Shown in pieces: positions 36,211-45,072 of a stretch of 53,543 nt of DNA (position 1 is its first letter; each line of letters opens with the position of its first letter). This DNA comes from Exiguobacterium qingdaonense. Lineage in GTDB: Bacteria > Bacillota > Bacilli > Exiguobacteriales > Exiguobacteriaceae. The position numbers and the translations under genes are program-made. The DNA lies in contig NZ_JACSKY010000013.1 in the NCBI RefSeq assembly GCF_018617855.1, positions 1 through 53,543 on the forward strand, read 5' to 3'. Under the pieces are notes generated by a model. That model saw nothing but the letters and a program-made list of their open reading frames with translations, had not been told where the DNA came from and did not search any database.

Positions 36211-36897
36211 TTACTTAAGGAAATCTGCAGTCGCTACACGGATCCCAGGACCCATTGTAGATGAAAGCGAGATGTTTTTAAGGTAAGTTCCTTTTGCAGT
36301 AGCAGGCTTCACTTTCATGAGTGTTTCGAGAATTGTCTCGATGTTCTCAGAGAGTTTAGATGCTTCAAATGATTTCTTACCAACTGGAACGTGGATGTTA
36401 CCAGCTTTATCAACACGGTATTCAACTTTACCAGCTTTGATGTCCGCGATTGCTTTTTCTACGTCGAAAGTAACTGTTCCTGTTTTCGGGTTAGGCATGA
36501 GGCCTTTAGGTCCGAGAACACGACCGAGTTTACCAACTTCACCCATCATGTCAGGTGTCGCAACGATTACATCGAAGTCGAACCATCCTTGTTGGATTTT
36601 GTTGATGTACTCAGCGTCACCAACGTAATCTGCTCCAGCAGCTTCCGCTTCTTTCACTTTCTCACCTTTAGCGAAGACGAGAACTTTTTGTGTTTTACCA
36701 GTACCGTGTGGAAGTACAACGGCACCACGGATTTGTTGGTCTGCTTTCTTCGGATCTACGCCGAGACGTACAGCAACTTCGATTGTTTCATCGAATTTAG
36801 CAGTAGCTGTTTTTTGAACGAGCTCGACAGCTTCAGCGAGGTCGTATGACTTCGTGCGGTCAACAAGCTTAGCTGCTTCTTGGTGTTTTTTACCCAT
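36211..36897 (-). CDS. rplA: 50S ribosomal protein L1
   Basis: A 228-residue L1, the mobile stalk that moves E-site tRNA and a translational repressor of its own operon. I chose ATG 36897 ([16 protein letters not shown]), with AAGGAGG 8 bases upstream, rather than the in-frame start at 36975. [18 protein letters not shown] is the signature. It follows rplK. Confidence 0.97.
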   Translation of the reverse strand: MGKKHQEAAKLVDRTKSYDLAEAVELVQKTATAKFDETIEVAVRLGVDPKKADQQIRGAVVLPHGTGKTQKVLVFAKGEKVKEAEAAGADYVGDAEYINKIQQGWFDFDVIVATPDMMGEVGKLGRVLGPKGLMPNPKTGTVTFDVEKAIADIKAGKVEYRVDKAGNIHVPVGKKSFEASKLSENIETILETLMKVKPATAKGTYLKNISLSSTMGPGIRVATADFLK

Positions 36898-36991
36898 GAT
36901 CTTTTCCTCCTTGTGGTTAGCGGAATTTCCTCCCACATAATGAAGGGATTGAAGGTGAGCAGTATTCACCGACAACCCCAGAGACTAACAA

Positions 36992-37417
36992 TTAGTCTTC
37001 GATTACAATACCCATACTACGTGCAGTACCTTCAACCATAAGCATCGCTGTTTCTACAGATGATGCGTTAAGGTCAGGCATTTTAAGTTCAGCGATTTCG
37101 CGAACTTTGTCACGCTTAACCGTTGCTACTTTCTTACGGTTTGGTTCACCAGAACCACTCTCGATACCAGCAGCTTTCTTCAAGAGAACTGCAGCTGGTG
37201 GAGTTTTCGTAATGAATGTAAACGAACGATCTTCGTATACCGTGATGACTACAGGAATAATCAATCCGGCTTGGTCTTGTGTACGAGCGTTGAACTCTTT
37301 ACAGAATCCCATGATGTTTACACCTGCTTGACCAAGTGCTGGTCCTACTGGTGGTGCTGGGTTAGCTTTACCAGCTGGGATTTGAAGTTTAACGAGTTTA
37401 GAAACTTTTTTCGCCAC
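36992..37417 (-). CDS. rplK: 50S ribosomal protein L11
   Basis: A 141-residue protein of the GTPase-associated centre, the site of thiostrepton action and RelA sensing. I chose GTG 37417 ([19 protein letters not shown] read from GTG), with AAGGAGGTG upstream; the in-frame ATG at 37474 lies in the leader. The proline-rich hinge [18 protein letters not shown] and the [14 protein letters not shown] motif are intact. Confidence 0.97.
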   Translation of the reverse strand: MAKKVSKLVKLQIPAGKANPAPPVGPALGQAGVNIMGFCKEFNARTQDQAGLIIPVVITVYEDRSFTFITKTPPAAVLLKKAAGIESGSGEPNRKKVATVKRDKVREIAELKMPDLNASSVETAMLMVEGTARSMGIVIED

Positions 37418-37454
37418 GAGACACACCTCCTTAAGTCTAAAATGTGGTTTCTTG

Positions 37455-37518
37455 GACGTTGTGCGCCCTCCCACTCAATCTATTAGGTCGAGTTTGTACC
37501 GAAATAAAGCACAACATC
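37455..37518 (-). ncRNA. L1-binding leader of rplK-rplA
   Basis: On the minus strand GATGTTGTGC (37518-37509) pairs along ten positions with GCACAACGTC (37464-37455), one G-T included. Just inside the closing stem is GAGTGGGAGGGC; GTGGGAGG (37474-37467) matches the L1-binding element of 23S rRNA (GGUGGGAGG in helix 77). This mimicry is the known basis of L1 feedback on its mRNA. It is inferred here from sequence and fold only. Confidence 0.68.
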
Positions 37519-37529
37519 AAACATTTTCG

Positions 37530-37558
37530 ATTGTACCATCCGTTTTACGGATTAGCAA
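37530..37558 (-). promoter_or_regulatory. rplK-rplA promoter
   Basis: TTGCTA (37558-37553), 17-base spacer ending TGG, TACAAT (37535-37530) on the minus strand: an extended -10 promoter six bases after the nusG stop. Confidence 0.82.
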
Positions 37559-37564
37559 GTGGGT

Positions 37565-38116
37565 TTAGTTAATTTTCTGAACTTGTTCGAAATCAAGCTC
37601 AATTTTTGTTTCACGACCGAACATGTCGACCACAACTTTGAGCTTCTCTTTATCGGCTTCAATCTCGTCGATTGTCCCCTCAAAGTTCTCGAACGCGCCT
37701 TCTTTCACGCGGACAAGATCACCAATTTCGTAGTTGTAACGATCTTTCTTCTCGATGAGTCCCATCTGCGACAAGACGTTCGTCACTTCGTCCGGTTGAA
37801 GCGGGATTGGTTTTGCCCCGCCCCCTGTTGAACCGAGGAACCCTGTAACGTTTGGCGTGTTGCGGACAACATACCATGAATCGTCGGTCATGACCATCTC
37901 TACGAATACATAGCCTGGGAAGCTTTTGACTTCACGCTCTTTAATTTTCTTCTCGCCACTTTTTAATGTGACTTCTTCTTGCGTCGTTTCAGTCGGGACG
38001 AGGACGCGGAAAATCTTATCTTCCATGTTCATCGAACCGATTCGACGTTCTAGGTTTTCTTTGACGTTGTTCTCAAAACCTGAGTACGTCTGAACAACAA
38101 ACCATTGCTTCTCCAC
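37565..38116 (-). CDS. nusG: transcription elongation factor NusG
   Basis: A 183-residue NusG with an N-terminal NGN domain (EKQWFVVQTYSGFENNVKEN; PGYVFVEMVMTDDSWYVVRN) that binds the polymerase clamp, and a C-terminal KOW domain (GDLVRVKEGAFENFEGTIDE). I chose GTG 38116 (MEKQWFVV), with AGAGGTG upstream; the in-frame GTG at 38125 overlaps that site. It lies 16 bases after secE. Confidence 0.97.
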   Translation of the reverse strand: MEKQWFVVQTYSGFENNVKENLERRIGSMNMEDKIFRVLVPTETTQEEVTLKSGEKKIKEREVKSFPGYVFVEMVMTDDSWYVVRNTPNVTGFLGSTGGGAKPIPLQPDEVTNVLSQMGLIEKKDRYNYEIGDLVRVKEGAFENFEGTIDEIEADKEKLKVVVDMFGRETKIELDFEQVQKIN

Positions 38117-38132
38117 GGCTTTCACCTCTTCC

Positions 38133-38303
38133 TTAGTTAATCAATAAATTGACGAGATAGCTGACTCCACTATCTACGCCGAACACGAACAGGCCAATCA
38201 CGACAACGGTCGCGATGACGGTAATGGTATATTTTGTGAGTTCTTTACGAGTCGGCCAACTCGTTTTCTTCAACTCTTTCCATACGTCGCGCAAAAAGTT
38301 CAT
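38133..38303 (-). CDS. secE: preprotein translocase subunit SecE
   Basis: A 56-residue single-span SecE. The minus strand encodes MNFLRDVWKELKKTSWPTRK, then ELTKYTITVIATVVVIGLFV and a short tail. The amphipathic helix with the conserved WP(T/S)R/K and one transmembrane segment (about 25-45) are the minimal Firmicute form. AGGAGGAA precedes the ATG. Confidence 0.97.
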   Translation of the reverse strand: MNFLRDVWKELKKTSWPTRKELTKYTITVIATVVVIGLFVFGVDSGVSYLVNLLIN

Positions 38304-38337
38304 GGTAGCTTCCTCCTACATTGAATGCCAATATACG

Positions 38338-38484
38338 TTACTTTGATTCTCGATGCATCGTGTGTGCGTTACAGCGGCGACAAAACTTTTTCATTTCAAG
38401 TCGTGTCGACACACCGTCTTTTTTAGTCGTCGAGTATTCTCGAGACCCACATTCCGAGCAAGCGAGACTGACTTTCTTTGCCAT
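38338..38484 (-). CDS. rpmG: 50S ribosomal protein L33 (zinc form)
   Basis: A 48-residue L33. It encodes [20 protein letters not shown], then [20 protein letters not shown] and HTMHRESK. Cys9, Cys12, Cys35 and Cys38 make the zinc ribbon, so it is the C+ form. Ribosome site AGGGG lies 9 bases before the ATG. It is first in rpmG-secE-nusG, behind a promoter and a hairpin with a long T run. Confidence 0.96.
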   Translation of the reverse strand: MAKKVSLACSECGSREYSTTKKDGVSTRLEMKKFCRRCNAHTMHRESK

Positions 38485-38526
38485 TCATAAGCGCCCCTTT
38501 CGGCTACTCTTCTTGAAAAAAGAGCG

Positions 38527-38554
38527 AAAAAAAAACGCCTCCTGTAAATGGCGT
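38527..38554 (-). terminator. terminator or attenuator upstream of rpmG
   Basis: Minus strand ACGCC, ten-base loop, GGCGT, then nine T in total. The stem is short (5 bp) but the T run is long. It lies downstream of the rpmG promoter, so it would act on both sigH read-through and rpmG transcripts. An upstream arm AGCGCC (38570-38565) could compete by pairing with GGCGCT at 38495-38490, next to the rpmG ribosome site. Confidence 0.7.
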
Positions 38555-38576
38555 CTACGGACAAGGCGCTGTTTTA

Positions 38577-38605
38577 AAAGTATCATATAGGAGGCATATG
38601 GTCAA
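38577..38605 (-). promoter_or_regulatory. rpmG-secE-nusG promoter
   Basis: TTGACC (38605-38600), 17-base spacer ending TGA, TACTTT (38582-38577) on the minus strand, just after the sigH stop. Predicted start is about 38570. Confidence 0.7.
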
Positions 38606-38612
38606 TGATTGG

Positions 38613-39254
38613 TTAGCTCGTGAGCATTCGGACGTCAACGTGACGTTCAAATTTCTTCTTCACACGTTGTAGCGCATTGTCAATCGATTTAACGTGACGA
38701 TCGAGGTCATCTGAAATCTCCTGATACGAACGTCCATCTAAATACAAACGCAATACTTTCCGTTCGAGGTCACTTAAAATTTCATCCATCTTCGCTTCCA
38801 TAAACGTCTGTTCTTCTTGCGTCACAATCAATTCTTGCGGATCCGTCGGATGCGGCGGCAAGATGACATCGAGCAACGTCCGATCAGACTCTTCGTCAAA
38901 GATCGGCTTGTCGAGTGACACATATGAATTGAGCGGAATATGCTTTTGACGGGTCGCCGTCTTGATGGCTGTGATCATCTGACGGGTGATACACATTTCT
39001 GCAAAGCTTTTGAATGACGCGAGTCGTTCGTCCCTATAGTCACGAACGCCTTTGTATAGACCAATCATTCCTTCTTGGACGATATCCTCATGATCTGCGC
39101 CAATCAAAAAATATGAGCGCGCCTTCGCTCGCACGAAATACCGGTATCGTTCAATCAAAAACTCGAGCGCGTCGCTATCCCCTTCGTTGCGCGCTAGTAA
39201 GACCAACTCTTCGTCTGACATTTTTTCAAACTGTTCGTACGGCCATCCGTTCAT
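38613..39254 (-). CDS. sigH: sigma factor SigH (sigma-30 family)
   Basis: A 213-residue sigma-70 family factor. Region 2 (about 30-95) has ADHEDIVQEGMIGLYKGVRD and FKSFAEMCITRQMITAIKTA; region 4 (about 160-205) has the helix-turn-helix RSYQEISDDLDRHVKSIDNA. In B. subtilis it drives transition-state, competence and early sporulation genes; in non-sporing relatives it is linked to competence. The position between rae1 (yacP) and rpmG is conserved. GGGGGG precedes the ATG by 8 bases. Own promoter at 39304-39333. Confidence 0.93.
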   Translation of the reverse strand: MNGWPYEQFEKMSDEELVLLARNEGDSDALEFLIERYRYFVRAKARSYFLIGADHEDIVQEGMIGLYKGVRDYRDERLASFKSFAEMCITRQMITAIKTATRQKHIPLNSYVSLDKPIFDEESDRTLLDVILPPHPTDPQELIVTQEEQTFMEAKMDEILSDLERKVLRLYLDGRSYQEISDDLDRHVKSIDNALQRVKKKFERHVDVRMLTS

Positions 39255-39303
39255 GCTCGTTACCCCCCGGCGATTGATCCTGAACTATGTAAGGTTGTGT
39301 CCC

Positions 39304-39333
39304 ATTATAGGACTCCCTACTTCCACGCGTCAA
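39304..39333 (-). promoter_or_regulatory. sigH promoter
   Basis: TTGACG (39333-39328), 18-base spacer, perfect TATAAT (39309-39304) on the minus strand; predicted start near 39297, 43 bases before sigH. Confidence 0.85.
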
Positions 39334-39422
39334 ACAAATTTCTAAAAATTCCGTCAATTAGATGCTGTGTAACTCATATATGTAATAGTATACAACATTC
39401 CTTTGCAAAAAAATGTCAAAAT

Positions 39423-39456
39423 CGAAACAAAGACGAGTCCATTTCATGAACTCGCC
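39423..39456 (-). terminator. terminator after rae1 (yacP)
   Basis: Ten-pair stem with two G-T pairs (GGCGAGTTCA / TGGACTCGTC) and a TGAAA loop, then TTTGTTT on the minus strand. It ends the cysE-to-rae1 transcript before the sigH promoter. Confidence 0.85.
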
Positions 39457-39463
39457 CGTGATT

Positions 39464-40003
39464 TCAATCACCTTTTGATTTACGACGTCGCATTTCTTCG
39501 AATCTCGCTTGAATGTGAGGTGGAATGTCGATCGTCTTACGGTTCGACTGTTCCTTCTCTAACGACAATCGTTGCTGCTCAATCAGTGTTTTCGCATGCT
39601 TCCAGTCTTTCAACAGTTCGGTCGCAGGAACGCGTAACGCCCCTTGTCCAAAAATGACCCATTGCTCCGTGAAATCGTTCGTCGCGACAAATAATGTGAT
39701 GAGGCGATCATCCACTAAATCGTGGGCGCGTCGCTCAATCCATTCGTCCGCTGTCTCATTTTCTTTCGTATAGACAACCTCGACCCGACTTCGCTTCTCT
39801 TTTGATTCACGACCATACCGCATATGGGCGTCAAACACGATGGTGACCTCTTTGCCGGACACGGCCTGATATTCTGCCATCGCCTCAATCAACAGATTGC
39901 GCGCCTGTTCAAAATCCACGTCGCGTAGACTTCTTAAGTGGGGCCACGCCCCGATGATATTATATCCGTCGACAAGAAGGAGCTCACGCTTCAAGATACT
40001 CAT
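39464..40003 (-). CDS. rae1: Rae1/YacP NYN-type ribosome-associated endoribonuclease
   Basis: A 179-residue NYN/PIN-fold nuclease. LLVDGYNIIGAWP (acidic Asp12) begins the fold, with further acids in VTIVFDAHMRYG and ENETADEWIERRAHDL and in LFVATNDFTEQ. B. subtilis Rae1 (YacP) cleaves mRNA in the ribosomal A site. The basic C-terminus ends in RRRKSKGD. Its ATG overlaps the rlmB stop by four bases (ATGA). Confidence 0.9.
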   Translation of the reverse strand: MSILKRELLLVDGYNIIGAWPHLRSLRDVDFEQARNLLIEAMAEYQAVSGKEVTIVFDAHMRYGRESKEKRSRVEVVYTKENETADEWIERRAHDLVDDRLITLFVATNDFTEQWVIFGQGALRVPATELLKDWKHAKTLIEQQRLSLEKEQSNRKTIDIPPHIQARFEEMRRRKSKGD

Positions 40004-40920
40004 GCCAATGGATGACGGGAGCGGTGTACTTCATATAGAAGAAGCGCTGCTGCAACGGATGCATTGAGTGACGTGACGTGACCGACCATTGGTAAGTGGA
40101 CGAGGAAGTCGCACGATTCACGTACAAGCCGGCTCATTCCTTTTCCTTCGCTTCCAATCACCACAACGAGTGGCATATTGCCATCTAATCGACGATAGTC
40201 CTGACTTTCTTTCGCATCGGTCCCGACGACCCATAATCCCTTTTCTTTCAACCCTTCAAGTGTACGCGTCAAATTCGTCACGCGTGCAACCGGAATATGT
40301 TCGATCGCCCCGGTCGAAGCTTTGGCAACGGTTTGGGTCAAACCGACCGAACGGCGTTTTGGAATAATGACACCATGTGCGCCAACGGCATCGGCAGTCC
40401 GTAAAATCGAACCGAGGTTATGTGGGTCTTCGAGCTCGTCTAGCAAAATAAAGAGCGGTGTCTCCTCTTTTGAAGCCGCAAGAGCAAACATCTCTTCAAT
40501 CGTTTTATATTCATATGCCGCTACTGCTGCCACGACACCTTGGTGATGCTCACTGCCAGCCATCTTCTCGAGTTTCGTTTTCGGTACGAACGACACTTGG
40601 ACCGAGGCTTCATTCGCCATCGCGATGATTTGAGCGAGCGGGCCTTTTTGTTGCCCTTCCATAATGAATACTTTATTCATGTCACGCCCACTTCGAAGTG
40701 CCTCGAGTACCGGGTTTCGACCGTAAAGGAAGTCAATTCCCTCCTCCATCACATCGACTTCCTTATAGTCCGGGCGTTCTGCCTTTTGGCGACGCGCGCG
40801 TTCTGGTCGTTCCCCACGAGGGCGGTCAAACGTTCGTTTCTCCGTCCCCCGTTTTCCGTCATGTCGTTTCGGTCGACTCGGCTTCGAGTCGTTCGAACGC
40901 TTGTTTGATGAGTTCTTCAA
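40000..40920 (-). CDS. rlmB: 23S rRNA 2'-O-methyltransferase RlmB (SpoU family)
   Basis: A 306-residue SPOUT enzyme of the TrmH/RlmB type, methylating the ribose of a 23S guanosine. An L30e-like substrate domain (from about 62, DFLYGRNPVLEALRSG) is followed by the SPOUT core with LDELEDPHNLGSILRTADAV, IGSEGKGMSRL and SLNASVAAALLLYEV, the SAM-knot motifs. The first 57 residues are a Lys/Arg-rich, low-complexity extension opened by TTG at 40920, inside mrnC. An internal ATG at 40749 has AAGGAAG 8 bases upstream and would give 249 residues, the B. subtilis length. Either start, or both, may be used. Confidence 0.9.
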   Translation of the reverse strand: MKNSSNKRSNDSKPSRPKRHDGKRGTEKRTFDRPRGERPERARRQKAERPDYKEVDVMEEGIDFLYGRNPVLEALRSGRDMNKVFIMEGQQKGPLAQIIAMANEASVQVSFVPKTKLEKMAGSEHHQGVVAAVAAYEYKTIEEMFALAASKEETPLFILLDELEDPHNLGSILRTADAVGAHGVIIPKRRSVGLTQTVAKASTGAIEHIPVARVTNLTRTLEGLKEKGLWVVGTDAKESQDYRRLDGNMPLVVVIGSEGKGMSRLVRESCDFLVHLPMVGHVTSLNASVAAALLLYEVHRSRHPLA

Positions 40921-41263
40921 GACGATCCCTTCTTTCTGTCAAATAAATGTATCCAATCAGTGCCTCGAACGCCGTCGAATAACGATACGTATGCACATCG
41001 ACCCGCTTCGGAATCGATCCTGATTTCGCATTCTTGCCACGTCTGACCACGGCTTGTTCTTCTTCCGTCAAGGCATCCGTCTCTAACCAGAATGTCACGA
41101 CGCTCGCCTGTGCCCGAGCATTGACGTAATGGACGGCGCCCCGATGCAAATCGTTCGGACGCGTCAAACCTCGTTCGAGTAGCCGTTTACGTACGGCCAT
41201 CTCATATACCACGTCTCCCATATAGGCGAGCGCAAGGGCATTCATTTGTTTCGGTTGCATCAT
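40859..41263 (-). CDS. mrnC: Mini-ribonuclease III
   Basis: A 134-residue RNase III catalytic domain without a double-stranded RNA-binding domain; it matures 23S r[15 protein letters not shown] holds the catalytic Asp17 region, and [15 protein letters not shown] has the second acidic motif. I chose ATG 41263, overlapping the cysS stop (ATGA); the next ATG (41260) is an equal alternative. Its 3' end overlaps the longer form of rlmB by 62 bases. Confidence 0.92.
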   Translation of the reverse strand: MMQPKQMNALALAYMGDVVYEMAVRKRLLERGLTRPNDLHRGAVHYVNARAQASVVTFWLETDALTEEEQAVVRRGKNAKSGSIPKRVDVHTYRYSTAFEALIGYIYLTERRDRLEELIKQAFERLEAESTETT

Positions 41264-42657
41264 AACCGCTTCCACCGAACCCCTTGGGCCGTGTCTTCGA
41301 GTTGAATGTTTTGTTCTTTTAGTAAATCACGAATCTCGTCAGCCCGGGCGAAATTTCGTGCCGCCCGTGCGTCGTTTCGCTCTTGAATCAATTGATCGAT
41401 TTCGGCGTCCAATAGTTCTTTTTCTTCAGACAACGTCAATCCGAGCACACTTGTCAATTCATCGAATAACGACAGGATTTGTTCGAGCGTCGCTTTTGCC
41501 ACGTGATCTGCTTTTGCGTAAATATTCGCCTCACGCGCCAAGTCAAAGAGAACGGTCACGGCGTTTGCCGTATTGATGTCATCATCCATCGATTTGATGA
41601 ACGACGTGTTGATCGCTTCCAATTTCCGCTCTAACGACTCGCTCGGTTCCTCGAGTCCGGCCGTTACCGATAAACGGTACTCAATGTTTTGATACGCTTC
41701 CTTGATTCGACTCCATCCGTTCGCCGCTTGTTCAATGAGTTCACGGCTGTAGTTGATCGGATGACGGTAGTGGACTGACAACATGAAGAAACGGAGTACC
41801 ATCGGGTCAACTTCCTTCAATGCCTCGTGAACGAGGAGAAAATTTCCGAGCGATTTGGACATCTTCTCGTTTTCAATATTGATGAATCCGTTATGCAACC
41901 AGTAGTTGGCGAACTTCGCATGATTACATGCCTCCGATTGGGCAATCTCGTTCTCGTGGTGCGGGAATTTTAAATCGTGCCCGCCCGCATGAATATCAAT
42001 CGTTGTACCGAGGTGTTTTTTCGCCATCGCCGAACATTCGATATGCCACCCCGGACGACCCTTGCCCCATGGACTATCCCAAGCTGGTTCATCCGGCTTC
42101 GCCGCTTTCCATAATACGAAGTCAAGCGGATCTTCTTTCTTTTCACCGACATCGACGCGTGATCCGGCCCGCAAATCTTCGATGGATTGTTGACTCAGCT
42201 TCCCGTACGTCTCAAACTTTTTCGTTCGGAAATATACGTCACCCTCTGCTTCATAAGCGAATCCTTCCGTCTCTAACTGCCGAATGAACTCGATGATTTC
42301 TTCCATCGTATCGGTAACCCGTGGGTGAACGTCCGCAGGTTGTACGTTGAGGGCTCCCGTATCCGCTAAATACGCTTCAATATAACGGTTCGTCAACGTC
42401 TCGGTATCTTCCCCTAGTTCGTTCGCCGTGCGAATGATTTTGTCGTCCACGTCCGTGAAGTTCAAGACGTATTTCACTTCGTACCCACGATACGTCAAAT
42501 AGCGACGGACCGTATCGAAGACGATCGCCGGACGGGCGTTTCCGACATGGATATAGTTATAAACGGTCGGTCCACACACGTACATCGATACTTTCCCTGG
42601 GACAATCGGGACAAACGGTTCTTTTTTATTCGTGAGACTGTTGTACAGCTGAATCAT
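41260..42657 (-). CDS. cysS: cysteinyl-tRNA synthetase
   Basis: A 465-residue class I synthetase. Cys28 in [19 protein letters not shown] is a zinc ligand and HVGN the HIGH-type motif; [15 protein letters not shown] and [15 protein letters not shown] supply the rest of the zinc/Cys-recognition site; EKMSKSLGN is the KMSKS loop. I chose ATG 42657 ([14 protein letters not shown]), with GGAGGAG 7 bases upstream inside cysE, not the earlier in-frame start at 42684. It is co-transcribed with cysE under the T-box. Confidence 0.97.
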   Translation of the reverse strand: MIQLYNSLTNKKEPFVPIVPGKVSMYVCGPTVYNYIHVGNARPAIVFDTVRRYLTYRGYEVKYVLNFTDVDDKIIRTANELGEDTETLTNRYIEAYLADTGALNVQPADVHPRVTDTMEEIIEFIRQLETEGFAYEAEGDVYFRTKKFETYGKLSQQSIEDLRAGSRVDVGEKKEDPLDFVLWKAAKPDEPAWDSPWGKGRPGWHIECSAMAKKHLGTTIDIHAGGHDLKFPHHENEIAQSEACNHAKFANYWLHNGFINIENEKMSKSLGNFLLVHEALKEVDPMVLRFFMLSVHYRHPINYSRELIEQAANGWSRIKEAYQNIEYRLSVTAGLEEPSESLERKLEAINTSFIKSMDDDINTANAVTVLFDLAREANIYAKADHVAKATLEQILSLFDELTSVLGLTLSEEKELLDAEIDQLIQERNDARAARNFARADEIRDLLKEQNIQLEDTAQGVRWKRL

Positions 42658-43315
42658 GTGCTTTCTCCTCCATCCGCTTTTCAAGCGTCGCTAATTTTTG
42701 TTGTAGTTCGTCCACTGCCGCTTCTAAGCGTTCTTGGCACTCGCGGTCCGGGTCCGGGAAACGATGATCTAAATCATGTTGCTTCACACGCTTCCCATTT
42801 CGAATGACGACACGCCCTGGAATGCCGACCACGGTTGAATCAGACGGCACATCGTTTAATACGACAGAGCTCGCCCCGATTTTGACGCAATCGCCAACCG
42901 TAATATTTCCAAGTACTTTTGCCCCAGCTGAAATGAGTACGTCACTCCCGATCGTCGGGTGACGCTTCCCTTTTTCTTTCCCGGTTCCGCCGAGGGTGAC
43001 GCCTTGATAAATCGTCACATCATTACCGATAATCGCCGTCTCTCCGATGACGACACCGAAGCCATGATCGATAAATACACGATCGCCAAGAACTGCTCCG
43101 GGATGAATTTCAATCCCGGTCAACCAGCGACTGAACTGGGCTAATAGTTTGGCCACAAGTTTCACATTACGCTTCCATAATCCGTGCGCGATGCGATGTG
43201 CCCATATGGCATGTAAGCCTGGATAAGTCAGCGCCACTTCCACTTTTGAGCGAGCGGCAGGGTCAAGTTCCAGGATTGTCCGCAAATCTTCGCGTACACT
43301 GCTCCAAAATCCCAT
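42626..43315 (-). CDS. cysE: serine O-acetyltransferase
   Basis: A 229-residue enzyme making O-acetylserine, the first committed step of cysteine synthesis. An N-terminal helical domain is followed by a left-handed beta-helix with hexapeptide repeats (about 70-165: [37 protein letters not shown]). His in FIDHGFG is the catalytic type. It is the first gene after the T-box, so synthesis and charging of cysteine respond together to uncharged tRNA-Cys. AAGGAGAT precedes the ATG. The C-terminal tail is coiled-coil-like ([20 protein letters not shown]) and overlaps cysS. Confidence 0.96.
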   Translation of the reverse strand: MGFWSSVREDLRTILELDPAARSKVEVALTYPGLHAIWAHRIAHGLWKRNVKLVAKLLAQFSRWLTGIEIHPGAVLGDRVFIDHGFGVVIGETAIIGNDVTIYQGVTLGGTGKEKGKRHPTIGSDVLISAGAKVLGNITVGDCVKIGASSVVLNDVPSDSTVVGIPGRVVIRNGKRVKQHDLDHRFPDPDRECQERLEAAVDELQQKLATLEKRMEEKAHDSAVQQSHE

Positions 43316-43560
43316 AATCGATATCTCCTTTACCTATACAAAAACAAAGACGCCCCTGTGCCAAGGCACAGAGACGCCATAAGCGCGGTTCCACTCTGTT
43401 TGGGAAAATTGCTCCCCACTCAATCCTCGTTAACGCCGAGTCACGGCCTCGACTACGTATCGCCGAGACGGCTCCGAGGTGCACTTCTTCGGGGGACACA
43501 TCTAGAACTCCCAGCCTAGGTTCTAGTCTCTGCAACGTGCCATACCGCTTACTTTCCTCA
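43316..43560 (-). promoter_or_regulatory. T-box riboswitch, tRNA-Cys type
   Basis: The minus strand between gltX and cysE carries a complete T-box leader. The T-box motif AGAGTGGAACCGCG is at 43397-43384, just before the terminator (43378-43340). Stem I has GAAGTGCACC with the likely specifier codon TGC (Cys) at 43483-43481, followed by a purine. Uncharged tRNA-Cys should pair with the specifier and with the TGGAA bulge to favour antitermination. Genes downstream (cysE, cysS) agree with cysteine. The promoter was not confidently found; it must overlap the end of gltX. Confidence 0.93.
43340..43378 (-). terminator. T-box terminator before cysE
   Basis: Minus-strand stem GGCGTCTCTGTGCC / GGCACAGGGGCGTC with a short TT-containing tip, followed by TTTGTTTTT. 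It is the conditional terminator of the tRNA-Cys T-box; the antiterminator would use the adjacent T-box motif. Confidence 0.92.
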
Positions 43561-43569
43561 TCGATGCCT

Positions 43570-45024
43570 TTACGCTAATAAAGTTGTCAGACGCTTCAAT
43601 ACACGCTCTTTTCCGATTAATGAAATGGCGTTCGGGAGCTCTGGTCCATGTGTTTGTCCTGTCGTGGCGACACGGATTGGCATGAACAAGTTCTTCCCTT
43701 TTTGACCAGTTGCTTTTTGCGTCGCTTTCGTCGCCGCTTTAATCGCCTCTGGTGTGAAATCTTCAATTCCTTCGAGTTGCTGTTTGAACTCTGCGAGTAC
43801 GACCGGTACGGTCTCACCTGAGAGGACAGCATTTGCTTCCTCGTCATACTCGATTTCATCTTTAAAGAACAAGTCTGTCAACGCAACAATTTCTGCTCCG
43901 TGCGTCATTTGTTCTTTATACAATGCGATCAAGTTCGTCGCCCAATCCGCTTCCTCGACAGATACCGCCTCGGGTAATCGTCCTGCTTCTTGTAAGAATG
44001 GTAAACTGAGTGCCACCACTTCGTCAAGCGTGGCCTTCTTCATGTATACGCTGTTAATCCAAGAAAGCTTTTGTTGATCAAAGACAGCCGGACTCTTCGA
44101 CAAACGGTTCGCATCAAACATTTGAATGAACTCTTCTTTCGAGAAGATTTCCTCTTCCCCGACTGGTGACCAACCAAGAAGAGAAATGAAGTTGAAGAGC
44201 GCTGCCGGCAAGTAGCCAAGATCCGCATATTGCTCGATGAACTGAATGATGGATTCGTCACGTTTTGACAACTTCTTATGTTGATCGTTATAAATGAGCG
44301 TCATGTGACCGAACTCCGGATATGCCCAACCTAATGCGTCATATACCATCATCTGTTTTGGTGTGTTCGCAATATGGTCGTCTCCGCGCAACACGTGACT
44401 GATTTTCATCAAATGGTCGTCCACGACGACAGCGAAGTTGTATGTTGGGATTCCGTCCTGTTTGACGATCACCCAATCCCCGAAGTCTTTCGACTCGAAT
44501 GAGACATCGCCTTTGACGACATCTGCCCACTTATACGTCACGCCTTCTGGTACACGGATTCGAATGGAAGGCTTGCGGCCTTCTGCTTCGAACGCTTCAC
44601 GCTCTTCGACAGTCAAGTTGCGGTGCGCTCCAGAATAACGTGGTGCCTCTCCGCGTGCAATCTGCGCTTCACGCTCTGCTTCAAGCTCTTCTGATGTCAT
44701 GTAGCACTTGTAAGCGAGACCTTTCGTCATCAATTCGTTGACGTATTTCTCATAAAGGGAAAGACGCTCCATCTGATAATATGGACCGTAATCTCCGTCA
44801 CGACCCGGGCCCTCGTCCCAATCAATGCCGAGCCACTCTAAATATTTCATCTGACTTTCGACACCGTTCAACACATTCCGCTTCTGGTCCGTGTCTTCGA
44901 TTCGGAGAATCATCTTTCCGCCCGCGTGGCGAGCAAATAAGTAGTTAAACAACGCAGTCCGCGCATTCCCGATGTGGAGATGCCCCGTCGGACTAGGCGC
45001 ATAGCGTACACGCACTTCACTCAT
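43570..45024 (-). CDS. gltX: glutamyl-tRNA synthetase
   Basis: A 484-residue class I synthetase. HIGH region [15 protein letters not shown] (10-23) and KLSKR at 251-255 are intact. In Firmicutes lacking GlnRS this enzyme also charges tRNA-Gln for the GatCAB route. AAAGGTGG precedes the ATG. It follows ispF by 48 bases, within which an extended -10 occurs, and is followed by the cys T-box. Confidence 0.97.
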   Translation of the reverse strand: MSEVRVRYAPSPTGHLHIGNARTALFNYLFARHAGGKMILRIEDTDQKRNVLNGVESQMKYLEWLGIDWDEGPGRDGDYGPYYQMERLSLYEKYVNELMTKGLAYKCYMTSEELEAEREAQIARGEAPRYSGAHRNLTVEEREAFEAEGRKPSIRIRVPEGVTYKWADVVKGDVSFESKDFGDWVIVKQDGIPTYNFAVVVDDHLMKISHVLRGDDHIANTPKQMMVYDALGWAYPEFGHMTLIYNDQHKKLSKRDESIIQFIEQYADLGYLPAALFNFISLLGWSPVGEEEIFSKEEFIQMFDANRLSKSPAVFDQQKLSWINSVYMKKATLDEVVALSLPFLQEAGRLPEAVSVEEADWATNLIALYKEQMTHGAEIVALTDLFFKDEIEYDEEANAVLSGETVPVVLAEFKQQLEGIEDFTPEAIKAATKATQKATGQKGKNLFMPIRVATTGQTHGPELPNAISLIGKERVLKRLTTLLA

Positions 45025-45057
45025 ATTAGTTCCACCTTTCTTCTCTTCTGCCCAAAT

Positions 45058-45066
45058 AGTATACCA
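45058..45066 (-). promoter_or_regulatory. possible extended -10 promoter for gltX
   Basis: TGGTATACT (45066-45058) on the minus strand in the ispF-gltX gap; a TTGACA lies only 7 bases upstream, too close to serve as its -35. Weak evidence for separate gltX transcription. Confidence 0.35.
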
Positions 45067-45072
45067 TTTCTG

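Noticed and set aside
39362-39415. TTGACA and TATACT pair upstream of sigH as a second promoter
   Set aside because: The boxes are separated by about 21 bases, outside the usual spacing; the 18-base promoter at 39304-39333 is better.
43263-43535. Minus-strand ORF (90 codons) across the cysE leader
   Set aside because: It is the T-box leader read as protein; the RNA motif, specifier and terminator explain the sequence.
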